A DNA stretch of 64,000 nucleotides from Bailinhaonella thermotolerans (GTDB lineage Bacteria; Actinomycetota; Actinomycetes; Streptosporangiales; Streptosporangiaceae): assembly GCF_003594875.1 (NCBI RefSeq), contig NZ_QZEY01000025.1:53186-117185 (forward strand), read 5' to 3'. The notes beneath the pieces are model-generated. The model was given only the letters and a program-made list of their open reading frames with translations, was not told the DNA's origin and did no database searches. Within the stretch, counting starts at the first letter, position 1; each line of letters begins with the position of its first letter. The translations under genes and the position numbers were made by a program. Below, in pieces: positions 26,456-36,395 of this stretch.

Positions 26456-26534
26456 TGCGGTCTCAAGCGCACCCGGCGCCCGAAACCGCGTGATCACGGG
26501 GAGAGGACGCCCCACGGGAGGGGTCAGGAGCGGG

Positions 26535-27725
26535 TCAGAGGTCCGACAGGGGGACCGAGGGGTCGGTCAGGCGCTTGACGTCCACGGGGGTCCCGGCGCG
26601 GATGAGCTTCTGGACGTCGCCGGCGACGTCCCACACGTTGACGTTCATCCCGGCCACCACCCGGCCCGCGTGCAGCCAGAACGCGATGAACTCCAGGTCG
26701 GCGACGGACCCCCGGTAGACCACCTCGTCGTGCCCCGCGACGTCCCCGGAGAACTCCATCCCCAGCTCGAACTGGTCGGTGTAGAAGTACGGCACCCGGT
26801 CGTACACGACCTCCCGCCCGAGCATCGCCCGCGCCGCCGCCGGGCCGCCGTTCAGCGCGTTCGCCCAGTGCTCCACGCGGATGCGCCGGCCGTACAGCGG
26901 GTTGAAGGCGTTGGCGACGTCCCCGGCGGCGAAGACGTCCGGGTCCGAGCTGCGCAGGGACTGGTCCACCAGCACGCCGTCGGCCACCTCGAGACCTGCC
27001 GCCCGCGCGATCCGGTCGTTGGGCGCGGCGCCGATGCCCGCGATCACGTGGTCGGCCGCCAGCTCCTCGCCGCCGCGCAGCAGCACCGAGCCGCGCCGCA
27101 CCTCCGCGATCTCCTCGCCCGTCCGCAGGCGCACCCCGTGCCCGCGGTGCACGCCCGCGAACACCTCCCCCAGTTCCGGCCCCAGCGCGTGGACCAGCGG
27201 CGCCGGGGCGCTCTCCACCACGGTCACCGAGCACCCCGCCTCGGCGGCCGCCGCCGCGGTCTCCAGCCCGATCCACCCGGCGCCCGCGATCACCACCTCG
27301 CCGCCGGCCGCGAAGGCCTCCTTCAGCGCCTCGCTGTCGGCCGCCGTCCGGAGGTACAGGGCCCGCTCCGCCCCCGCCACCGGCAGCGGCCGGGGCGTCG
27401 CCCCCGTCGCGATCAGGAGCTTGTCGTACGGCTGCCGCGTGCCGTCCGACAGCCGCACCTCCCGGGCGGCGCGCTCGATCTCGGTGGCCACCACGTCGAG
27501 CCGCAGGTCGACGCGGTTGTCGTCATACCAGGACGGCTCATGGACGTAGATGCCCGACTTCTCCGACTTGCCGCGAAGGTAGTCCTTCGACAGCGGCGGC
27601 CGCTCGTACGGCCGCTCCGCCTCGGCCGCGATGACCACGACCTCGCCGTCGAACCCCTCCTCCCGCAGGGTCTGCGCCGCCTTGGCCCCCGCCAGCCCGC
27701 CACCGATGATCACGTACGTCGTCAT
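26535..27725 (-). CDS. FAD-dependent NAD(P)H oxidoreductase, ferredoxin reductase type
   Basis: 396 aa from the ATG at 27725 with AGGAGG 8 nt upstream (the preceding GTG is less well placed). FAD motif TTYVIIGGGLAGAKAAQTLREEG, RPPLSKDYLRG, ATGATPRPLP, NAD motif VVIAGAGWIGLETAAAAAEAGC, FAD motif VFAAGDVANAFNPLYG, and the reductase C-terminal domain (VEHWANALNGGPAAARAMLG..YFYTDQFELGMEFSG). This is the BenA/rubredoxin/ferredoxin reductase family that feeds electrons to P450 or dioxygenase ferredoxins. No ferredoxin is adjacent. Confidence 0.93.
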   Translation of the reverse strand: MTTYVIIGGGLAGAKAAQTLREEGFDGEVVVIAAEAERPYERPPLSKDYLRGKSEKSGIYVHEPSWYDDNRVDLRLDVVATEIERAAREVRLSDGTRQPYDKLLIATGATPRPLPVAGAERALYLRTAADSEALKEAFAAGGEVVIAGAGWIGLETAAAAAEAGCSVTVVESAPAPLVHALGPELGEVFAGVHRGHGVRLRTGEEIAEVRRGSVLLRGGEELAADHVIAGIGAAPNDRIARAAGLEVADGVLVDQSLRSSDPDVFAAGDVANAFNPLYGRRIRVEHWANALNGGPAAARAMLGREVVYDRVPYFYTDQFELGMEFSGDVAGHDEVVYRGSVADLEFIAFWLHAGRVVAGMNVNVWDVAGDVQKLIRAGTPVDVKRLTDPSVPLSDL

Positions 27726-27834
27726 CACTCGCCTCCTGCGCCCGATACCGATCCGTCCTCACAGCCGATCCATCCACACAACCGCGTCGCGGGAAAGGCC
27801 ACGCCGTAGACACGTGAGACCGCGTCCGGCCGGT

Positions 27835-29049
27835 TCAGCGGCGGCGGGAGAGCCGCCGCCGCAGCTCGACGGCCGACACGTCGGTGAGGGACGCGAGCTG
27901 GTCCACCACCACGCGCAGCCGCGCCGCGTCGCCGTCCGCCGTGCCGTACGCCTCGCGCCAGGACGGGTCCAGCGTCTCCGGCGCCCCCGCCTCGACCATC
28001 CCGGCCAGCTCGAAGATCAGCTCCCGCTGCCTGGCCTGCCGCGCGTGGTGCTCGTCGGTCGTCATCACATAGCGCGCCGTCACCCCCTTGAGCAGGGCGC
28101 ATTCGAGCCGGGTGCGGCGGGGCACCACGAGCCTCACGCCGCGCGTCCCCGCCTCCTCGGTCGCGTGCTGGGCCGCCCGGCAGAACCGCCCGATCAGCTC
28201 GCTCGTCAGGTTCTTCAGCGCGGCCAGCGAGCCCATCGACCCGTCGTACGCCTCCGGCCAGAACGGCTCGCGCAGCAGCCCCTCGAACGCCTCGTCCAGT
28301 TCGCCGGCCGACGCGTCAGGGGCGTACCACCGGACGGCCAGGTCCCGCACGTCGCGCCGCTCGGCGGGGTCGCGCAGCGCCGGCAGGACCTCGCGCACCG
28401 AGTGCAGGGTGTCCTCCAGGTCGTGGACCGAGTAGGCCACGTCGTCGGACCAGTCCATGACCTGCGCCTCGAAGCGGACCCGCCCGTCGTCGCCGCGGCC
28501 GTCGCGGATCCACCGGAACACGTCGAGGTCCTCGGCGTAGACGCCGTACTTCGGCGAGCGCTCCTTGGTCCAGGGGTACTTCAGCGACGCGTCCAGCGAG
28601 CCCCGGGTCAGGTTCAGCCCCACCGACCGGCCGTCGGCGGCCACCACCTTGGCCTCCAGCCGGGTCAGCAGCCGCAGGCTCTGCGCGTTGCCCTCGAACC
28701 CGCCGCACGGCGCGGCGACCTCGTCCAGCGCCGCCTCGCCGTTGTGCCCGAACGGCGGATGGCCCAGGTCGTGCGCCAGGCACGCGGTCTCCACCAGGTC
28801 GGGGTCGCACCCCAGCGCCTTCCCCAGCTCCCGTCCGATCTGCGCGCACTCCAGCGAGTGCGTCAGCCGCGTCCGCGGGCTGTGCAGCCCCTCATCGGCG
28901 CCCCCGGTGACCACCTGCGTCTTGGCGGCCAGCCGCCGCAGGGCCGCGCTGTGCAGCACCCGGGCCCGATCCCGCTCGAACGGCCCCCGTTCGGGGTTCC
29001 CACCCTCCTCGGGGACCCACCGCTCACGAACCCACGCATCGACGTCCAC
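27835..29049 (-). CDS. dgt: Deoxyguanosinetriphosphate triphosphohydrolase-like protein
   Basis: 404 aa from the GTG at 29049, chosen because a TAGGCT box lies 7 nt upstream and the protein then starts MDVDAWVRERWVPEE; the frame is open 10 codons further to a TTG. HD-domain features: RLTHSLECAQIGRELG, AHDLGHPPFGHNGEAAL, and MDWSDDVAYSVHDLED carrying the later Asp. It hydrolyses dNTPs to deoxynucleosides and triphosphate. It lies between ppdK and the flavoprotein on the same strand, in the conserved dgt-dnaG neighbourhood. Confidence 0.92.
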   Translation of the reverse strand: MDVDAWVRERWVPEEGGNPERGPFERDRARVLHSAALRRLAAKTQVVTGGADEGLHSPRTRLTHSLECAQIGRELGKALGCDPDLVETACLAHDLGHPPFGHNGEAALDEVAAPCGGFEGNAQSLRLLTRLEAKVVAADGRSVGLNLTRGSLDASLKYPWTKERSPKYGVYAEDLDVFRWIRDGRGDDGRVRFEAQVMDWSDDVAYSVHDLEDTLHSVREVLPALRDPAERRDVRDLAVRWYAPDASAGELDEAFEGLLREPFWPEAYDGSMGSLAALKNLTSELIGRFCRAAQHATEEAGTRGVRLVVPRRTRLECALLKGVTARYVMTTDEHHARQARQRELIFELAGMVEAGAPETLDPSWREAYGTADGDAARLRVVVDQLASLTDVSAVELRRRLSRRR

Positions 29050-29056
29050 TGAATCG

Positions 29057-29062
29057 AGCCTA
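29057..29062 (-). promoter_or_regulatory. -10 box TAGGCT of dgt (leaderless)
   Basis: TAGGCT on the minus strand ends exactly 7 nt before the GTG at 29049. The same 7-nt spacing is seen for dnaG and the M23-like lipoprotein. Confidence 0.5.
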
Positions 29063-29218
29063 TGCGCCACCCCCGACAACCCGCCCTTTCACGCCCGCGC
29101 TCCCGCGCCCGTCCAGCCTCCCGAGGCGTACGGCGAGCCCCCGGCGCACGCCCCGGCCAGGCCCTTGAGGCGTACGGCCCGCGAGGTCTCCGGGGCGTAC
29201 GCCCGCGGGGAACGCCTC

Positions 29219-29249
29219 GGGAGGGGCGCGCCGGGGACGCGCCCCTCCC
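29219..29249 (-). terminator. 12-bp hairpin just downstream of ppdK
   Basis: GGGAGGGGCGCG and its exact complement surround a 7-nt loop, ending 7 nt from the ppdK stop. Confidence 0.8.
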
Positions 29250-29255
29250 CCGGCG

Positions 29256-31913
29256 TCAGCGGCTGTCGGAGTGCCCGGACTCCACGGCGGCGCGCGCGGC
29301 CTCCAGGCGGGCCACCGGGATGCGGAACGGGGAGCAGCTCACGTAGTCGAGCCCGGCCTCGTGGCAGAAGTGGATGGACTCGGGGTCGCCGCCGTGCTCG
29401 CCGCAGATGCCCAGCTTGAGGTCCGGGCGGGTGGCGCGGCCCTCCTCCACCGCGATCCTCACGAGGCGGCCCACGCCGTCCCGGTCCAGCGTCTCGAACG
29501 GGGACACCCCGAAGATCCCGAGATCGAGGTACTTGGAGAAGAACGCCGCCTCGACGTCGTCGCGGGAGAATCCCCAGGTCATCTGGGTGAGGTCGTTGGT
29601 GCCGAAGCTGAAGAAGTCGGCGGCCTCGGCGATCTGCCCGGCGGTGAGGGCGGCCCGGGGCACCTCGATCATGGTGCCGACCAGGGCCTCCACGCCCGCC
29701 TCGCGCAGGATCCGCTCCGTCTCCTCGCGGATGGCCTCCAGCTCCTGGACCGCCCCGACCAGCGGGATCATGATCTCGGGCCGGGGGTCCCCGCCCGCCG
29801 CGCGGCGCTCGGCGGCGGCCTCGGCGATCGCCCTGACCTGCATCGCGAACAGGCCGGGGATGACCAGGCCGAGCCGTACGCCGCGCAGGCCCAGCATCGG
29901 GTTCTGCTCGTGCAGGCGGCGGACCGCGTCGAGCAGCCTGCGGTCCTTCTCCGACGCCCCGTCCCCGGCCAGGGCCACGCGCACGGCCAGGTCGGTCATG
30001 TCCGGGAGGAACTCGTGCAGGGGCGGGTCGATGAGGCGGACCGTCACCGGGAGCCCGTCCATGGCCTCGAAGATGCCGAGGAAGTCCGCCTTCTGCAGCG
30101 GCTCCAGGGCGTCCAGGGCGCGCTGCCGCTCCTCGGGGGTCTCGGCGAGGATCAGGTCCTCCACGAGCTGCCGCCGGTCGCCGAGGAACATGTGCTCCGT
30201 ACGGCACAGCCCGATGCCCTGGGCCCCGAACCGGCGGGCGCGGGCGGAGTCCTCGGGGTTGTCGGCGTTCGCGCGTACGGCCAGGCGGCGGCGCGAGTCG
30301 GCGTGGGTCATGATCCGGTGGACGGCGGCCACGAGCTCGTCGCCCTCGGCCGGGTCCAGGCCGCCCTCGAAGTACCGCACCACCGGGGAGTCCTCGACCG
30401 GCACCTCGCCCAGGTAGACCGCGCCGCTGGTGCCGTCGATGGAGATCACGTCGCCCTCGCTGACGACGACGCCGCCGGGGGCGGTGAAGCGCTTCTCCTT
30501 GACCGAGACGTCCAGTTCCTCCGCCCCGCAGACGCAGGTCTTGCCCATGCCGCGCGCGACCACGGCCGCGTGGGAGGTCTTGCCGCCGCGCGAGGTGAGC
30601 ACGCCGCGCGCCGCGATCATGCCGCCCAGGTCGTCGGGGTTGGTCTCGCGCCGCACCAGGATCACGTCCTCGCCCGCCGCGGCCAGCTCCTGGGCGCGGG
30701 CGGAGTCGAAGACGGCCTTGCCGACCGCCGCGCCCGGGGAGGCGTTCATGCCCTTGGCGATCTGGTTCTTCTCGGCCGAGGACGCGAAGCGCGGGAACAT
30801 GAGCTGGGCGAGCTGGTCGCCGCTGACCCGGGTCACGGCCTCGTCCATGTCGATGAGGCCCTGGTCGGCGAGCTGGCAGGCGATGCGGAACGCCGCCGCG
30901 GCCGTGCGCTTGCCGACGCGGGTCTGGAGCATCCACAGCTTGCCGCGCTCGATCGTGAACTCGATGTCGCACAGGTCGCGGTAGTGGTTCTCCAGCGTCT
31001 CCATGATCGACAGCAGCTCGTCGTAGGACCGCTTGTCGATGCGCTCCAGCTCCTGGAGCGGCAGCGTGTTGCGGATGCCGGCGACCACGTCCTCGCCCTG
31101 CGCGTTCTGCAGGTAGTCGCCGTAGATGCCCTGCTGCCCGGAGCCGGGGTCGCGGGTGAACGCCACGCCGGTGCCGGAGTCGGGGCCGGTGTTGCCGAAC
31201 ACCATCGTGCAGACGTTGACCGCGGTGCCCAGGTCAGCGGGGATGCGCTCCTGGCGGCGATAGAGGATGGCCCGCTCGGCGTTCCAGGAGTCGAAGACCG
31301 CCTTGATCGCGAGCTGCATCTGCTCGCGAGGCTCGGAGGGGAACTCCCGGCCGGTCTTCTCACGGACGATGCCCTTGTACGTCTCGACGAGGCCGCGCAG
31401 TTCCTCGACGCCGAGGGCGGTGTCCTCGCGAGAGCCCTTGACCTCGTCCAGGGCCTCCTCGAACAGGTCGCCGTCGATGCCGAGCACGGTCTTGCCGAAC
31501 ATCTGGATCAGCCGCCGGTAGGAGTCCCAGGCGAACCGCTCGTTGCCGGACTGCTTGGCCAGGCCCTGGACCGACTCGTCGTTGAGGCCGATGTTGAGGA
31601 CGGTCTCCATCATCCCCGGCATCGAGAACTTCGCGCCCGACCGCACGCTGACCAGCAGCGGGTCGTCGGCCTGGCCGAGCCGCTTGCCCATGGCCCGTTC
31701 CAGGGCGCCCAGGTGCTCGGCGACCTCCTCCACGAGCCCGTCCGGGACGCCGCCGTGCTCCAGGTAGTGCCGGCACGCCTCGGTCGTGATCGTGAATCCG
31801 GGTGGAACGGGCAGCCCCAGATTCGTCATCTCGGCGAGGTTCGCTCCCTTTCCGCCGAGAAGATCCTTGAGGTCCTTGTTGCCTTCGGTGAAGTCGTAGA
31901 CATATTTGGGCAC
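29256..31913 (-). CDS. ppdK: Pyruvate, phosphate dikinase
   Basis: 885 aa from the GTG at 31913 with GAGGAG upstream; starts MPKYVYDFTEGNKDLKDLLGGKGANLAEM, the usual N-terminus. ATP-grasp domain with VSVRSGAKFSMPGMM and GNTGPDSGTGVAFTRDP; phosphohistidine domain with GGKTSHAAVVARGMGKTCV (His in TSHAA); PEP/pyruvate TIM barrel with GLCRTEHMF, and the C-terminal GLDYVSCSPFRIPVARLEAA with the catalytic Cys. It interconverts pyruvate + ATP + Pi with PEP + AMP + PPi. A regulatory PPDK phosphotransferase is not visible nearby. Confidence 0.96.
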   Translation of the reverse strand: MPKYVYDFTEGNKDLKDLLGGKGANLAEMTNLGLPVPPGFTITTEACRHYLEHGGVPDGLVEEVAEHLGALERAMGKRLGQADDPLLVSVRSGAKFSMPGMMETVLNIGLNDESVQGLAKQSGNERFAWDSYRRLIQMFGKTVLGIDGDLFEEALDEVKGSREDTALGVEELRGLVETYKGIVREKTGREFPSEPREQMQLAIKAVFDSWNAERAILYRRQERIPADLGTAVNVCTMVFGNTGPDSGTGVAFTRDPGSGQQGIYGDYLQNAQGEDVVAGIRNTLPLQELERIDKRSYDELLSIMETLENHYRDLCDIEFTIERGKLWMLQTRVGKRTAAAAFRIACQLADQGLIDMDEAVTRVSGDQLAQLMFPRFASSAEKNQIAKGMNASPGAAVGKAVFDSARAQELAAAGEDVILVRRETNPDDLGGMIAARGVLTSRGGKTSHAAVVARGMGKTCVCGAEELDVSVKEKRFTAPGGVVVSEGDVISIDGTSGAVYLGEVPVEDSPVVRYFEGGLDPAEGDELVAAVHRIMTHADSRRRLAVRANADNPEDSARARRFGAQGIGLCRTEHMFLGDRRQLVEDLILAETPEERQRALDALEPLQKADFLGIFEAMDGLPVTVRLIDPPLHEFLPDMTDLAVRVALAGDGASEKDRRLLDAVRRLHEQNPMLGLRGVRLGLVIPGLFAMQVRAIAEAAAERRAAGGDPRPEIMIPLVGAVQELEAIREETERILREAGVEALVGTMIEVPRAALTAGQIAEAADFFSFGTNDLTQMTWGFSRDDVEAAFFSKYLDLGIFGVSPFETLDRDGVGRLVRIAVEEGRATRPDLKLGICGEHGGDPESIHFCHEAGLDYVSCSPFRIPVARLEAARAAVESGHSDSR

Positions 31914-32014
31914 GCCGCGCTCCTCACACCGACACCGGGTCCCATTCGCCGCGACTCTACCGACGAGATCCGCCGCCAAACGTCACCCAGTCGTTCATGT
32001 GTCATTTACCCAGC

Positions 32015-32036
32015 TAGACCCGCATATAGCGGTCTA
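32015..32036. promoter_or_regulatory. Palindrome TAGACC-10-GGTCTA between ppdK and the cytochrome b gene
   Basis: The 6-bp arms flank CGCATATAGC in the divergent promoter region, about 100 bp upstream of ppdK and 80 bp upstream of the cytochrome b gene. A regulator controlling both is possible. Confidence 0.45.
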
Positions 32037-32115
32037 ATCCAGTGCCTTTCCCTGGACAGCGCGGGCATCCCGTGATCGGCTGAAGGACGAGGTCCCAGCC
32101 CCCGCCGGAGCCGCC

Positions 32116-33510
32116 ATGGCCAGGTCCGCGAGAAGCGCGCGAACACCGCTGCGTGAGCGGGTGAGGGCGGTCAACGCGGCGGTCGGCGGCGCGTCCGCGC
32201 GGGCGGGCCGGGGCACCGCCGGCCGGCTGGACGACCGCCTCGGGATGTCGCGGGCGCTGCGGCCGCAACTGCGCAAGCTCTTCCCCGACCACTGGTCGTT
32301 CCTGCTCGGCGAGATCGCGCTGTACTCCTTCGCCGTGCTCGTGCTGACCGGGACGTTCCTGACCTTCTTCTACCGGCCGAGCATGGACGTCGTCGTGCAC
32401 CAGGGGGCGTACCCGCAGCTCCGCGGCCTGGCCATGCCGGAGGCGTACGACTCGGTCCTGCGGCTCAGCCTGGAGGTGCGGGGCGGGCTGCTCATGCGGC
32501 AGATCCACCACTGGGCGGCCGTGTTCTTCGTGCTCGCGATCTTCTCGCACCTGATGCGGGTGTTCTTCACCGGGGCCTTCCGCCGCCCGCGCGAGCTGTC
32601 CTGGCTCACCGGGATCGCGCTGCTGGCGCTGGCGCTGGTGGAGTCGTTCCTCGGGTACTCCCTGCCGCTGGACCAGGTGTCCGGGGCCGGGCTGCGGATG
32701 GTGGACGGGCTGCTGCTGGCCGTGCCGGTGGTCGGGACGTACCTCTCGCTGTTCCTGTTCGGCGGGGAGTTCCCGGGCGACGTGGTGATCCCGCGCCTGT
32801 TCACGGGGCACGTGCTGCTCGTGCCCGGGCTGCTGGCCGCGCTGGTGCCGCTGCACGCCCTGGCGCTTGTGTGGGTGCAGAAGCACAGCGAGTTCCCGCT
32901 GCGCGGCCGCTCGGAGGACCAGGTGGTGGGCGGGCCGTTCTACCCGTTCTTCATCGCCAAGACGGCGGCGTTCTTCCTCTTCACGTTCGGCGTGATCGCG
33001 CTGTTCGGGGCGTTCGGCTCGGTGAATCCCGTCTGGCTGTACGGCCCGTACACCCCCGCCGCCGCGTCCCAGGAGACGCAGCCCGACTGGTACTTCGGCT
33101 TCCTCGACGGGGCGCTGCGCCTGATGCCCGGGTGGGACGTGAACGTGCTGGGGCACACCCTGAGCCTGGGCCCGCTGGTCCCGATGCTCGTGCTCGGCCT
33201 GCTGTTCGCCCTGCTGACCTTCTACCCGTTCATCGAACGGCGGTTCACGGGCGGCCGGGACTGGCACCACCTGCTCCAGTACCCGAGCGACGCCCCGGTG
33301 CGCACGGCGATCGGCGTCGCCTACGTCACCTTCTTCGCGGTCCTGTGGCTGGCCTCGGGCGCCGGCTCGCTCCACCACCGCCTCGCGATCCCGCCCGAAC
33401 CCCTCATCTGGGCCCTCCGCGCGGCCCTCCTGCTCGCCCCCGCCCTGGCGTACGGCGTCACCCTCTCCCTGGCCAGGAGACGCCGCCACCGCAGGAACTC
33501 CCCGGGCTGA
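32116..33510 (+). CDS. Orphan cytochrome b (QcrB-like) membrane protein
   Basis: 464 aa. Two haem-ligand helices are intact: MRQIHHWAAVFFVLAIFSHLMRVFF and FTGHVLLVPGLLAALVPLHALALVW. The Qo-site region appears as PDWYFGFLDGALRLMPGWD, near the usual PEW-type motif, and eight to nine hydrophobic helices follow. It is shorter than the QcrB of actinobacterial bc1 complexes and has no qcrA or qcrC neighbour; the first ~40 residues are basic and Ala/Arg-rich. It may be a second, non-canonical quinol-oxidising cytochrome b. Its transcript converges on glyS. Confidence 0.88.
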   Translation: MARSARSARTPLRERVRAVNAAVGGASARAGRGTAGRLDDRLGMSRALRPQLRKLFPDHWSFLLGEIALYSFAVLVLTGTFLTFFYRPSMDVVVHQGAYPQLRGLAMPEAYDSVLRLSLEVRGGLLMRQIHHWAAVFFVLAIFSHLMRVFFTGAFRRPRELSWLTGIALLALALVESFLGYSLPLDQVSGAGLRMVDGLLLAVPVVGTYLSLFLFGGEFPGDVVIPRLFTGHVLLVPGLLAALVPLHALALVWVQKHSEFPLRGRSEDQVVGGPFYPFFIAKTAAFFLFTFGVIALFGAFGSVNPVWLYGPYTPAAASQETQPDWYFGFLDGALRLMPGWDVNVLGHTLSLGPLVPMLVLGLLFALLTFYPFIERRFTGGRDWHHLLQYPSDAPVRTAIGVAYVTFFAVLWLASGAGSLHHRLAIPPEPLIWALRAALLLAPALAYGVTLSLARRRRHRRNSPG

Positions 33511-33639
33511 CTCCCCGGGCCGTTGCGGGCGAGGCGGAAGCGCTGCCACACGGAGCGGGAGCAGCGCGAGCGGAAGCGGCGCGAGCGGAAGCGACACGGG
33601 GTGGAGCGGCGCGGAGCGGCGGTGGCGTCGCCGGCCCCT

Positions 33640-33717
33640 GCGCCGATCTCGTGATTCCCCGTGTGCCGCCCGAGGTATCGGGTGACGGCCCACGGGCGTG
33701 AATCGCGAGATCGGCGC
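33640..33717. terminator. Large imperfect hairpin between convergent cytochrome b and glyS
   Basis: GCGCCGATCTCGTGATTC (33640-33657) pairs with 33700-33717 with one G-T wobble. Inside, CCCGTG/CACGGG, GCCG/CGGC and CCCGA/TCGGG continue the stem to a GGTA loop, with small bulges. The hairpin covers 78 bp and can terminate both strands. Confidence 0.75.
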
Positions 33718-33764
33718 GTTCAGGGGCCTGAGGATCCGGTTGCCGTGTGAGGCGGGCCGATCGG

Positions 33765-35165
<1,401 letters not shown>

Positions 35166-35400
35166 CCGGCTGGCGGTCGGCGAGGGATCTGTGCGATCTA
35201 TGCGGGCGCCCGCGCGGGGCCGCCCGGTGCGCGGCGCGATCGCCGCGTCCTCGATTAGGTGCACCAGCTTAGAGGACCCATGGCCGCGGTCGCGCGCGGA
35301 TAAGGGGTGCGGCAGGTCAACGACGGACCGGCCGCGTCCCCGGATCCGGCGGCGGTACGGCGGGGCCGCGGGCCGCCGGGCCGTACCGGGGGAAGCGCGG

Positions 35401-35685
35401 CTACCTCTGGTGCAGGACCTCGAACGCGCCGGCCTCGTCGATCGCGCGGGACATCAGCGTCATGGCCGCGATACGCACCTCGTACGGCGACATGCTGCGC
35501 CGGTAGAACCCCGCGCCCTCCCACTCGGTGACCAGCGCCCACACCGACGGGTCGTCCACGGCCCGGCTGAGCCGCCCGGTGACGTAACCGGGCTGGGCCG
35601 CGAGGAGGTCGAGGAGTTCCCGCGCCCCCTTCTCGAAGTCGGCGGCGGCGTCGTCGGGCACGGAGAACCTGGTTATGGCGAGCAC
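35401..35685 (-). CDS. Antibiotic biosynthesis monooxygenase (ABM) domain protein
   Basis: 94 aa, GTG start. A single dimeric alpha+beta barrel ABM domain: [39 protein letters not shown], then [23 protein letters not shown]. Small ABM proteins are usually cofactor-free oxygenases or haem-degrading/quinone-metabolism enzymes; this one has no biosynthetic neighbours, so the name is only a family name. Confidence 0.85.
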   Translation of the reverse strand: MLAITRFSVPDDAAADFEKGARELLDLLAAQPGYVTGRLSRAVDDPSVWALVTEWEGAGFYRRSMSPYEVRIAAMTLMSRAIDEAGAFEVLHQR

Positions 35686-35787
35686 GGACCAAGGATCGCA
35701 GACGGCGGTACTGCCGATGGACGCCCCCGATCCGCCAGGATGTGACCAGGAGCGGCCGGTACCGGGACCACGAGGGAGAGCACGCCC

Positions 35788-36198
35788 ATGGCGACCAGGC
35801 GCAGGGACGGCAGTCGTACGTCAGGGGACCCGCGCAAGGCGGCCGAGCGGGCGCGCAGGCCGCGGGGCCGCCCGCTGCCCGCGGGGGAACGGTTCTTCAC
35901 GCCCGGCGCGACCGGGCTGCGCAAGCGGGTGGAGGAGGTGAGCGCGGTCCCGCTGGTCTACCTGTACCGGCTGCCGCGCTGGGTGCTGCCGCTGGTGATG
36001 GCGGGGCTCATGCTCGCCGGGTTCGTCGTGCGGGGGCCGCTGGGCGGGATCGCGGTGCTGCCGGTGCTGGCGTTCGTGGTGTGGCTGGCCTACATGTCCT
36101 GGCCGTCGCTGCGCTTTCCCGGGCGGCTGCTGCGCGTCGCCCTCGGGACTTTTCTGCTATTGCTCATGGTTGATCACTTCGTGCCGCTTGTCGGATAG
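35788..36198 (+). CDS. Small membrane protein, DUF6703-like
   Basis: 136 aa, ATG with GGGAGAG upstream. A basic, disordered N-terminus (about 1-55) precedes three hydrophobic helices (LPLVMAGLMLAGFVV, GIAVLPVLAFVVWLAYMSW, LLRVALGTFLLLLMVDHFV). The family name is recalled and not checked. It sits between glyS and znuA, a position I recall as conserved in Streptomyces. Its stop codon lies in the first unit of a tandem repeat. Confidence 0.7.
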   Translation: MATRRRDGSRTSGDPRKAAERARRPRGRPLPAGERFFTPGATGLRKRVEEVSAVPLVYLYRLPRWVLPLVMAGLMLAGFVVRGPLGGIAVLPVLAFVVWLAYMSWPSLRFPGRLLRVALGTFLLLLMVDHFVPLVG

Positions 36199-36265
36199 CG
36201 GGCCTTCGCCGGATAGCCGGGCCTTTGCCGGGGGGTAGCGGGTGCCTGCCGGGGTAGCCGATGCC
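36190..36265. repeat. 18-20 bp imperfect tandem repeat across the DUF6703 stop codon
   Basis: GTCGGATAGCGGGCCTTC, GCCGGATAGCCGGGCCTTT and two more diverged GCCGGGG-TAGC-G-TGCCT copies follow one another; the first copy includes the TAG stop at 36196. Confidence 0.7.
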
Positions 36266-36360
36266 TGTGGGATGGCCGGTGTCTCTCCAGGTGGCCGGCG
36301 CTTGCCGGATAGGGGGCGCATGTCGGCTCGCGGCGGCTGAGTGGCGACTTGGCCCGATTT

Positions 36361-36375
36361 TGACAACCGTTTTCA
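36361..36375 (+). promoter_or_regulatory. Zur box upstream of znuA
   Basis: TGACAACCGTTTTCA matches the actinobacterial Zur pattern TGA-AA-TTTTCA and overlaps a TTGACA -35 candidate at 36360-36365. Zinc-loaded Zur would block the znuACB-zur operon from here. Confidence 0.78.
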
Positions 36376-36395
36376 TTATCGGGCACACTCATAGG

